Assembly (NCBI GenBank): GCA_037447655.1
Contig: JBBHKE010001198.1
Span: 74,179-131,678, forward strand
Reading direction: 5' to 3'
DNA length: 57,500 nucleotides
Source of the DNA: Zygnema cylindricum
Lineage: Eukaryota; Streptophyta; Zygnematophyceae; Zygnematales; Zygnemataceae
Shown here: positions 26,501 to 38,500 of the stretch, one piece after another
Layout: the number at the start of each line of letters is the position of its first letter
How positions within the stretch are numbered: position 1 is the first letter of the stretch
Program-made: the position numbers and the translations under genes
The notes under the pieces: generated by a model
The model's input: the letters and a program-made list of their open reading frames with translations, nothing else
Database searches by the model: none
What the model was told of the DNA's origin: nothing

Positions 26501-29500
26501 TGAATAAAGAGATAAAAAGATCTGTTCTGATAAAGGGATTCTGAATTAGCCTTCATTTGCGATAATAACCTGAATTATATTTTTGCGCAATGTAAGTGAT
26601 ACGCCCTAATTAAACATATCAAGACATTCTACAGTAAGTGTAAAGCCTTAACACCATCAAAGTGCCACATGTAGTATTTTGAGACCTTTTGGGTCAAGTA
26701 ATTTAACAACTCCAGTCAACTAGCGTGACAAGGGCTCTAGAACTTGACATAAGGGAGGACTCGGGATTTTGTATCACTTTTATCTATTTGGAGGAGTTAA
26801 AAGAGGGAAATCCTAAGTTTTGGACAGTTTCATCACAAGGTTCCAGCTTAACATAGCTGGAATCATACTCCGCTAGCAAATTTTCCTTCTGAAAATATCT
26901 AGGTGGTGACATACACTCAATACACCAAAACCGTATACTCTAACAGTACAAAGAGTTTAAGAGTTGAAGTTCTGAATCACACCTGGCATTGTTCCATAAG
27001 ACTCAAAAACAGGCAGTGATTGTAAAGCATGAACCCTTGCGTCATTCATCTGTCCGTGTGTAAACCACTTCGACTGCAGCAAATAGCTCCTCAGCTCTCT
27101 CCTCTCTCCATCTGAAGCTCCTTCCAGTAGTTCTCCTACAGACGTGAGAGTTGACAATTTCTCCTTCTTTCCTTCTCTCATCCCTCGGGCCGCCAAAAGG
27201 GAATCCAGGACACCAAAGGCCGTCGCGTCATGGACAAATGGCGAGAGTCCCGAGTGGTCGAATTGAACATTCCCGCTTGTAAAAACCACTCCAGCACCTG
27301 TCAGTAATCGCAGCATGTTTTCGCTCCAGTTTCTATGCCGTAAAATTGGCGCTCCTCTCTGCAACCTTCGCAATTTCCCATCTGCGGTCGGCAATATCGG
27401 CCAGTCTTTGAATACTTCTAAATCACTCGCCGTCTGACAATGCAAGTTGAAATATTTCCACAGGAGCTCCAACCAGAAGATGCTTGGGTGTCCCTCGTTG
27501 TTCAAAGTCTCTACACTCTCCGTCAACTGCAAAGAAATCTCTCTTTCATGCCTCTCTCTCGGACGCCATTCAACCACATCTCTTCCCTTCCACTCCCCCG
27601 GAACAAGCCAATGCATAAGTTCGGCAACAAGACCAGCCGAAACTCGCTGCAAATTTGTCGTTTCCTGTCCTGCAATGCCAAAAAGGCGACTATAAACTGC
27701 CTTGTCTAAGTCACTGTTTACCAGCATATGTCTCACTCCAACTTCTAAGAGCTGTCTCTCCTCCTGAGATGCTACAATAATTTTCGACGCTATGTGTCCC
27801 TTCATTATCGTTCCAACGCTACCGTCCGCTAAAGGAACTAAAGACAAACCATGGAGCCTCTCTCCAGCATCCTCATCCGTCACGTCTCGCAGGCAATATT
27901 GCAGAATAAGAGCCACAGTTTCCATTCCCCCAAAATTCCTCTTGGAGCCCACTAAGAGAATTGTTCGTAGGAGCTGAGGACTGAGATACCGCAGATTTGG
28001 ACACACATCAGAAAACATCTTAACGACGGGACCAGGAACATCGACCACGGGCAATTGTATGCTCACAAGTGCCTTCGTCAAACCTGTGGACTGCTCAAAA
28101 CTCAGGTCTGGAAAAACAGCTCTTTTGGCCGAAATCCACCTCCCTCCTCCAGCTTCAGTGTACAACACAGGTAGCTCCAAGTCCATAATTGCAAGATAAA
28201 CCTTCCGCGCGAGAGACAGCCATGGCTCCTGAAGCGGTGGCAAAGGCCACATCGCCTGAAAATTTGTGCACTGCCCGAGACAACGGGCAGTTGCAGATAA
28301 AAGTCGTGCATACGCAGGAGCAGCAACATCCTCAAGAAGACAAAGATTCCAATCAGATCGTAATTTGCCTCCCCTCACCATATCATCACCATACCAGATA
28401 TCTCTCCTGTTTGATGACAGCTCAAAATATCCATTTACATGCACAGGTAGCCCAATTTTCACAGGTAATGGAAGGAAACAGAATGCCCTGCCTTCTTCTT
28501 GCTCTCTCCCTGCTTGCGATTCGGAGGGTTGAAGAACAGTCCCATCAACGTCCTTACTGCCTTCCAAAGATCCTCTTTCCTGTCTTTCAGTGACAAAAGT
28601 CATACCCTCTTCTTCCATTGTGAGTCTAGCAGCTACTCCTGCCAATGGCACAAAGCCTCTCGATAAATTCTCTGATGCAACTGCGTATTCTCTCGCTCGT
28701 CCTCCCCCCAGAGAATTGCAAATAACCCAACGGCTCCTTAATTGCGGCCCTGTCGGTGTGGTTGTCGTTACAGTAACTTGTCCACAGTACCAAGGCAACT
28801 GGTTTTCCGATGTCCGTTGCAATTTTCGATAAAACTGAACCTTGTCGATCGGATTGTGAGGATCTCCTCGAATGAACTCATAAACCGATCGCAGCGAGGG
28901 TGACTGCTGAAACATTTGTTGCTGCTGCAAAAAACTGGAACCTTGCAATGGCCCTCCAATAGTCGTGACAAGAGGAGCCTCAGTCCGTTGAATCTCATAT
29001 AACAAGTTCGGTTCTTCGTGTATATCCTCCCTCACAAAAACGCTTATCTTCATAACATTCCGGAGAAACAGTAACGCATCAGTCCCACTTTGTTGAAAGG
29101 ATTTCAACAGCTCCATGACTTCCATTGTCGTGTACGCTTCCTGCTTGATTTCTGATAAGGGAGCTGTAACAGCGGACCGTAACGGGAAACGGAACAAAGT
29201 CCCAGGAAACGGGCGTTGTAGGTCACATCCAAACAAAAGATATGGTCGAAATTGATCAGGAAATTGTTCCAGCAAGTTGCGGCCCACAAAAGAAATCTTA
29301 AGCCCAGGGTGCGAGGGTGTTATTCCAGGCAAGTTGCAGGCATGCGGATCAAAAATCACGAGTGTCTGTCCCGAAACAAAACCTGGAACGTCTGTGAAAT
29401 GATAAACAGAATTAAATCCTAACCCAAAACGTCCAATTGCACTCGGCTTTTCCAATTTTGAGTCCTGTCCAATCCTGCTGATAGCGTACAGATCTTTTTG

Positions 29501-32500
29501 CGTGAATACTGAATCGTTAAAACAATACAAAGACGGTCCTTGCCAATCAGCCATACGAGGTGATAACACTGAGCTTGTTCCATATTGTCCTCGATCGAGC
29601 AAAAAAACTACCTCTCTTGCTCCAGCATCATCTGCATTCTGAACCAACTCACACAAAATTCCTGGACCATCAGTATACATATCCACAATGTGTTTCAATC
29701 TCGTAGTCAAAGCTTCATGCTGTCCAAAAGCTTCAGCGGCATCATGAAGGGAAAGGTCTATGGAGTCGGCGCTTTCTGATAACATCAACCGTCTGAAAGA
29801 ACGGACGCCGAGCCTCTCTGCGACGTCATTTGAGATCTTTGCATGGACAAATTGCGGTCTATATACGGGAATATTATCGGGACGTTTTGCTCTACCACCC
29901 GGACCTTCAGATAACCCGATCTTCGTCCCGGTTCCCAAAGGGGAAACCACAGGACTTCCCCCAACTCCCAAACCTCCATCAGAAGTCATCCATGGTGCGT
30001 CATTGAAAACGAGATCACCAACAGGCACTAAGACAGCTTGCGTGTCGGGGCAGTAAATTGTTCCATCCCAACTTGCCCCAGCTTCCCCACCAAAGGGCAT
30101 ATCCGCCAAATGTTGGACAAGCCATACCGCTGCCTCAAGAAGACGAGGCTCAAGAGGAGATCCCTTCTTGTCCTCAGACATTACCTTAAGGACACGTGCA
30201 TATTCAACAGAAGTTAGGGTTTCACGCACACCCAGTTCAATAAGAAGGTCTTTGAAAGCTGCAAGATCAGACGGTACAACTCGCAAATAAGGGGCCAAAT
30301 TGAGAGGACCCGCAAAAGCGCAATCCTCAGTGGTGCAAAAACTATCTCCAACCCAAACCCAATGAGAGCCCTGCGTGGCAAAAAAAAAGTACAAACATTC
30401 AGTCACTAGATTAAGAGTCAAAATCCAAAAAAATGGAGGAAATTGAATGACTCACTACTTAAAAGACGTACTGCATTGAACAGTTGAACTAAGAAGTCAG
30501 ACTTAATTACCATAGAAAGATTTAAGTTGTTCACTACTTGACTCAGCACTGAAGCAAAAACACAGGCAGAAAAGCAGGAAATTAAAGACACTTCTACATT
30601 CAAAGAAAAATAGATTGGTGATGATTTCCTAAAAAAAAGAATCCCAGATTACAGAATAGAAATGCTTGAGCTAGTTCCATAAACATGATAAGGATCAGGT
30701 TGCTTGACTCTCGAACACCTTATATTTACACAAGCATATTAAACACATCGCAGTAGAAAACAGCACAAAGCCAGAACAGATTCACTACACCGTGTATTGT
30801 CATTAGAGTTAATGTCTTTTTCGCCACTTTAAATCAACTATTCTCCGTGCACACCAATTCGATAATTGTTTAAAGACCGTCAACCGGACAGTAAGGATCT
30901 TACCAACCCATCGCAACTGTCTTGCACAGAGAAAAGTTGATTTAAGCGACAAAAAAAAAAAAAACATTAATAACGATACATGGCGTAATTCACATTGACC
31001 ATTCTCTCCAACATAATAAGTCTGATTAATATGAAATAACCAAGTTTCCTCGACATAGGGCAATGCGAAATAAACCTAATCGGAGAGAATTCTACCAACA
31101 TTAAAATATGTGAATATATTAACTTGCCAAACCAGCATCATAAAATGGTGTGCGTCCAGCAATCTTACAATCATACCCTTCCTTGGCCAATCAGAGAGCT
31201 TGCAAAATGTTGAATTAGTCATATGCTCACAAAACATTTACAGGGCCAGAAAATGAACAATGAATAAGCTGTAACAATCAAGAGACTACCTGCAAGACCG
31301 CCTTGACAATCTCCATTTCTTCTGTCCCTAACAAATCTCCCAACGACTTGTACAGCTGGGGCACAGCAGTTGCGAGAGCCTGCCCTAACTCCTTTCCCCC
31401 TGGCCCCACCTCCACTTTCAATTTGCCCAATTCCAATAGCTGTGCTGCAAGAACACTCCCTCCCGGTCTCCTTGACCACCCTAGCTTTGCAGAAAGGGCC
31501 GCAGATCTGCATTCCCCGTCCAAAATACGAATACTTGCAGAAACAAGCCAGGTGTCGCTCGCTAATCGGACGAGCTTGGGAGGTGCCGTCGATGAGACAA
31601 CCGCAGGCCAAGGTAAATTTAAATAGGGTGGATCCGTGAGAACAGGACACCAGGAAATTGTGCTCAGTTCCTGCCAGAATCGAGCCAGTTCTGCGGCTTC
31701 TGCATCTGCAGTATCGGAATTCTGAAACAAAGAGCTCATCTTTGTGAACATACGATTAAACGGGCGATTTAAATCTCCATCCAATCTCCCTCCTCCTTGC
31801 AAACTACTGGACAACCATCGCCCAGAATTGAGCTCGAGATAAGCTAGTAAAGCCTGGCCACGGTTTCTTGCCCTCTCAGAATCCACACTTAGGAGTTCCT
31901 CAACAGCACGAGCCGATAAAAGAACAGTGTCTAAAGTCACAGCTGTTTGGAGCCCTAATCCTTGCAACATATCCAAAATGTCAGGCTCTGCAAAGTCTCC
32001 TCTAGGGAACCAATCCTTGTCCTCCAAGAGCTCCTTCAACTCACTATTTCGAGGATCGTATAAATCGTGCGGTCGCCTTAAGACACTGGCCTCCGAGGTG
32101 GGCAAAAATGCAAGTGCAGCCATGGCTTCTCTCATACTCTTGTCAAGAGCACAGAGTTGAGGGAGTTCCCTCAGCATTACAAGAACCGTTTTATTACGTA
32201 GATCGGGTGGAAGGTCATTTATTCTCGCCATGACTTGACGCTTATAAAAGAGTGGTCGGGGCAGTCGCCTTAGTCCCAGTGGACCAATGAGAACCGCTGA
32301 TTCCCTCTCATTTGCAGATTTTATAAATTCTGAACTTAGCAAAGCTTCATCTACTCCTGATGGAGGTAAAAACCTTGCCGCTGGTCCGAGAAGATGAACA
32401 AAGTTTACGTCTCTTTGGCATTCTTCTCTCCCCTCCTCTGTACTTTCTGATCCTGAATCTCTCTCCCTATCCATTAACGTGTAGGCTTCAAAAATTGGTA

Positions 32501-35500
32501 GCCCTCGGAAAACTTGCAGCCTCCTTTCATTCATCTGACTCCCTTCATACCATCTAGGATTGTATAAAAAGTTCCGTAACGATCTCCGTTCCTCTGGAGA
32601 GATTAGAGCCATTATATCATTCACAGTCATTTCCTTATACTGGGCAATCGCAGACAAAGCGTCCAATACTCCCATAGCTGTGAAATCATGGACGTACAAT
32701 CCTATCTCTGGGTGCTCGACTGAAATATCTTTCCGAAGGAAAAAGCAACCGACCTTGACCAGCAGGTCCTTCAAACACCTATCTAGACCATCTATTCTGC
32801 TGTCTCTCTCTCCCTCAGCATCCCCGTCTATGGACCTTGCTTGCTCTCCAGCACTCTTATGATCTTGATCCAAGCCTTCCTCGTCTTGTTTCCAATCAAG
32901 TACACGTGATCTGTCCATCTTTAATGGAAAAAGTTTTCCCCCTTGGACTGGTAACAACGGCCAACCTTCGAGGGACGCAAGTGTCTTGAAGTTTCCTCGA
33001 ACATATTGCCAAAACAAGACCAACCATTCTTCTGAAGGATGCCCCAAGGAATTCTGCGGCCATATATGCTCCTCTCCGTGTTTCCAGTTCAAAGGAAAGA
33101 AAGAAGGAAGGAGACGGATGAGGAGAGGAACCGAAAGAATGCTGAGATTGCCACCTGGACGCATATGAATGCACCGTGTTTCACCAGAAACAGAAGATAC
33201 AGTGACAAAAAAAGCAGCAAACAGGTCAACCCAAGAACAATAGCAGAAAGGAATAGGAGCTGAAAAAGGAAAAAACTAGCCTCCAAAAAATACTCTGAGT
33301 CTTCAAACAAAGTGCAGAAGAGCAGTAGACTCCACTATACTATTCAGCTGTTAGTTGCACAACATGCAGTATCTAGAAAACTAATCTCGGACTCATACTC
33401 ACAGATATCCGGAAAAAGGCTATCAAACACGCAGCCAAAAAGCATTTGACATAAGAAGCATATACAAACAACACCGTGAATCACTTATAGTGTTAATGTT
33501 TTTTTAGCCACTTCAAACATCTTTTCTCTCTGCAGACCTGTCAGATTTTCAATCCAATGGTTCTGATTGAAAGGCAAGGTTCTCACCTTCTGATTGTTGG
33601 TCTCCAATCATAAACCGGACACGTGTGCACAGAGAAAGGATGTTTTAAGTGGCTAAAAAAACATTAACACTAAAAGTGATTCACGGTGAAGTTGCTAGAA
33701 ACTAAGAATACAGGAAGGACCAAAACTACATAGACCAACATGAACACGTCTGACAGGCATCTAACCCTACACAAACACAATCCTCTCAACTTTATATTCA
33801 CCTGTCGACAAGCGGGCAATATTAGTGAGTCTCTCCAAAAGCTCGTGTTTAACTCCATCTCTGTCAACTAAAATCCTCTCCATCCGTCCCTTCAACAGAA
33901 GGTCGTACTCGAGCCCTTCTTGAGAAATTACAATCTCCTTTCCTACCTCATTAAGCCAAAAAGTTCCCAAACTTTTATCTGCTAATGGAGCAATTTTCAG
34001 GCCCATCAACGCCTCAGACGCCTCGTCATCCACAAGATCTCCCAAACAATACTCCAATATCAACATTGCATCTGTCCTATCTGCCAGGCTTCCATGAAAA
34101 CCGGGCAATTTCATATGCTCTCTAATAGAAGATGGAAGAACTACTTTAGGTTTCGGTACCGAGTATTTAAACAAGAAATCTCTAACACCTTGAGGAACGC
34201 GAACTATCGGTAAACCCTCTCGAACCAACGCATGTTCTAAACCATCAGGATCAAAAAACTGTTCATCGTGAAATATGGCTGAGGAGGGAACCACCCATCT
34301 ACCTCCACCAATTGCAGGTAAACTCCCAATTAACTGTCCTTCTACCCTGGTATGCAAGAGAGGGCATTCGCTTATGTTCATATAAACTTTTGAAACCATT
34401 CCCTTCCAGGGCTCAGAAAAGGTTCCTGTCGGAAATAACGAGGTAAACTCCGGTCCAGGCCCCACCTTCCTAGAAGCTTCTAGTAATAGCTGTACATATG
34501 CTGGGGTCGCCACATCTTCCAAAAGACAGCAATTCCAGTCCGATCGTAAACGGCCTCCTCTGTCCATGTCATCTCCATACCATATTTCACGCCGGTTGGA
34601 CGAAAGTTCGAAGTACCCGTTAACATGTACAGGAAGGTTGGTAAAAACCGGAAGAGGAAGAAAGCAGAAAGCCTGCCCTTGACAGGATACCTTCACAGTG
34701 GCCTTATCCTGCATGTATGAAATGTAAAGAACAGGGCACAATGAGCATGCAAAGCTTATTTCATTACAATGCACCGCTAATCGTTATTAGTGTTAAAATT
34801 TTTCGCCACTTAGAACATTTTTTCTCCGTGCACACTTGTCGAATTGTCAATCGGCCAATAGGGAGGTGAGGATCTTGCCTTCCAAAAGCAACCATCCCAT
34901 TGACAATCCAACAAGAGTGCACGGAGAAAAGATGTTTTAAGTGGCGAAAAAAACTTTAACACTAATAACGATTAGCAGTGTAGTTTATTTCCTTTGCAGT
35001 AGGAATAAGTTTTCACAAGCAAGAGGGTCAAGACATGTCGTAAGGTGAAAGGTTGCCTCTCTCCCTCTATCCCAATCATCTCCACAAAGAAAAAGGTAAG
35101 CCTCAAAAAGTTTCGTACTCGCGCAGCGTGCTGTTGATTTGGACTCGATACAGGGTATCTCCTAGAGTTGGGATCATAATTCTCATTCCTCTAAAATAAA
35201 TTAGAACTGTCTGTCTACCATCTTTGCGATACCATGTCCATTTTGCACAAATTACATTCAGTTCACATGAAAACAATCGGGCGTAACGAACTCAAATAGG
35301 CATAAACAATAACGCTCTCGCTGATCAGGTTTCCAATATAATAATCGTCAATCCAAAAAACCTTACCATGCCATGTGGTAATGACTCATTTGTTGTAAAA
35401 ATCTGAGCCGCCACAGAAGCCCAAGGAGTGAGGTTCATGTCATACAACTGTGCCGCATCCCTCGACAACTTCCCAATCCTGGTATCGGGGGACCCCATGG

Positions 35501-38500
35501 CCTGCGAAATCAGAAACGAATCCATTCTCCTGTGTACAATTGTCGCTGGGTCCACCTCAGTCAAACCTTTCGAATCATGTCTCCTGTACACTTCACTGAC
35601 AAACGAAATATAATACATATCATTCACAAATCCTGGGCCACCACCAGGCACCGAGCCGGAAACTGATGCGGCCAATCGGGCGTAAGCTTGACGATGTTGT
35701 CTGAGAATACTCTCGGGCGAATCTATTTGACATCGGAAAGAAAGAATCGGTCTCTCGGCATCTGGCAACCAATCGTAGAGCTCAATTGACTCCACACTCT
35801 TCAAAAAAAGGAGCGAGTACACAGCCTCATCCTGCAGCATACAGGTAAACAGACATAAAGGTAAACAGATAAAAAACATCCATATTTCATTATGAAGACT
35901 AGCAGATATCATCCAATGGGGACCAACGCTTTTATATACAAACGACCTTAATTTAGCAGGAGAGAGGGTGCGGAATAGACGTGGTCAATAAACTACAAAG
36001 GACCTAGGATAAAAAGGGAAAAAAAAATGAGGCAATATTGGCTAACAAACAGAAGCTCTCAGAAACCACAGCCCATGCTTACACCTTGGGAAAAATCTGA
36101 ATGTGCTCAAAATTGTACTTGTCTAACAAAAAACAGCCTGACATTAAACCTTATGCATCTACCCAATAAGACATGACTGCATAAGGGTCATCCTCACTCA
36201 CTTGCTTTAGCAAATCTAACTCCCTTAAAGCTGTTCAGCTTCTAAAATCCACACCAACTTTCTTTGTTCAACTTATTAATGGTTGATGTTTCCTTTCCTC
36301 CGGTAATAGAATATGTTCGCTGACCTGAAAATCCTTCAGCAAAGTCGCCATGTCCTCGGCGGTATATGCTTGTCGAGATAATTTGCTTCTTGCGGCTTGC
36401 TCAGGAGTTCGTAATGGAAAACGGAACAGGGTCGAACCGTAAGGACTCTCCATATCGCACCCAAATGCTTGGTAGGGAGAGAACTGATCATGGGCTGAGT
36501 CAAGAACTCGAGTAGTCACAAAGTTAATTCTTTTACCGGGATTGGACGCTGACACTTTAGGCAGGTGGGAGCAATGAGGGTCAAAAAAGACAATGTATTG
36601 ATCTGAGACAAAGGAGGGTAAATCTGTCAAATGATAGACAGAATTGAAACCGATCCTGCAAAAAAACGCAAAAAAACAGCATGATGACACCAAAAATCAT
36701 TGGATTTTCAACTGTCAAATGAGTTGGACAACGGAGGTTTAAATTCCCAAATTGCATGTTTGCGATGGCAATGTATGTCTCCAATTGGACTGTAATTTGC
36801 CCTTCAGTAACTTGCGGCAAATGGATCGCAAGAAAAAAAAAAACCTACCTAATATACATATACATCATGAAAATGTGTATAAAAACTTGATCGCATAACT
36901 TGTGATCTACATTTCGTAAGGATTGCAAAATTTACTACTGTTTACATCCAAACAGCATTCCACAATTTTGCAACATGATTTCACGTGCTTCATTTTTTCT
37001 TTTCTAGGTGCTTCATTCAGCGTGTAAGTGAACGGTTAAGGCTATTTGCAACAGGAGAGAGTCAGAACAAAATAACAGTCAGAAAAAACAAGGAGGGAAA
37101 TCATGTTCTACAAATTGAGATGTGAAAGAGCCATATGCCAACTTGCTTAAGGATAATTATATATACTATTTCTGACAATACTGGCCAGTAATCACCATAA
37201 TCATATAAAAAAATGTACGGATTTACAAAATTGTATTGTTTTCTGTATTAATACTATAATCACTAGGCCAGTAAAGACAGTTATAGGGCACGTACAATAC
37301 CATAATAAGACCCGCGCTAGTTTGTTCCTTTCTTTTTTCCTCTTAACCTCTTATTCTGAAGAAGAGAGTCTCCCAAACTGACAGTTGTCCTAAACTGAAG
37401 AGAGTCCCAAACTGAAGAGAGCCCCAAACTGACGAGTGTCCCAAACTGAAGAGAGTCCCAAACAGAAGAGAGTCCCTTACTGAAGAGAGTCCCAAATAGA
37501 CTCACCCAAAGCGGCCAGTTTTCCACGCAAGCACTCGCTTCCGGCTGTCTCCGACGCGGGAAATGCTCTCAAAGTCAGCCTCCGTGAAAACGGCGTTGTT
37601 GTGGACGAGAAGCGCAGGGCCCTGGAACGGAGCCAGAGGGGCATGGGCCAATGACCGAGTGCCATGTGTCCGCCGGTCCAGGCAGAAGGCCACCTGAAGA
37701 AAGGAGAGAGACAAAGATGGAGGAGATAGAGATGGCGGAGAGAGGGGGAGAGAGAGAGAAGGGGCGGGAGAGGAGGAGAGGGGAGGAGAGGGGAGGGGAG
37801 GGGAGGGGAGGGAAGGGGAGGGGAGGGGAGGGGAGGGGAGGGGAGGGGAGGGGAGGGGAGGGGAGGGGAGGGGAGGGGAGAGGAGAGGAGAGGAGAGGAG
37901 AGGACACGGGAGAGAGAGGGAGAGAGAGAGAGAGAGAGAGAGAAAGGTGTGTTAGAAAGTTTGTCAAAGCCTTGGGAAACATTTTGACCTCTCTAGTAAA
38001 CTATTTCTATCCTGCCGACTTCGATTTCAAAGCTTGCAGTCGAGGAGGTCATAAGTCATCCATCCACACAATTCCATACAGAACCTTAAAAAGCTGATGT
38101 GGAATTGTGTGTGCTGCTACATGTGGTGACATGGCAGTGTATGTGGTGAAGTGGCAGAGCGCGTGCTGAGATAGCAGTGAGCATGTTGACGTGGCAATAT
38201 GTTTGCTGACGTGGCAATATGTTTGCTGACGTGGCAATATGTTTGCTGACGTGACAGTATGTTTGCTGACGTGGTAGCATGTTTGTTGACGTGGCATTAT
38301 GTTTGCTGATGTGGCGGAACGCTTGCTGACGTGGCAGAATGTTTGCTGACATACTGCTTGCTGATGTGACAGTATGTTTGCTGATGTGGCAGAACGTTTG
38401 CTGACGTGGCATAATGTTTGTTGGCATAATGCTTGCTGACGTGGCAGAATGTTTGCTGACGTGGCAGGTTACATGCTGCAGCGTACCTTGGTGGCCTGTG

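Noticed and set aside
37651-38097. 148-codon Gly/Arg/Glu frame over the (GGGGA)n tract
   Set aside because: Pure microsatellite translation; no start context or homology.
38100-38485. Regular 20-bp repeats that could suggest a CRISPR array
   Set aside because: There are no spacers; units follow head to tail with point differences, inside a eukaryotic intron. It is a minisatellite.
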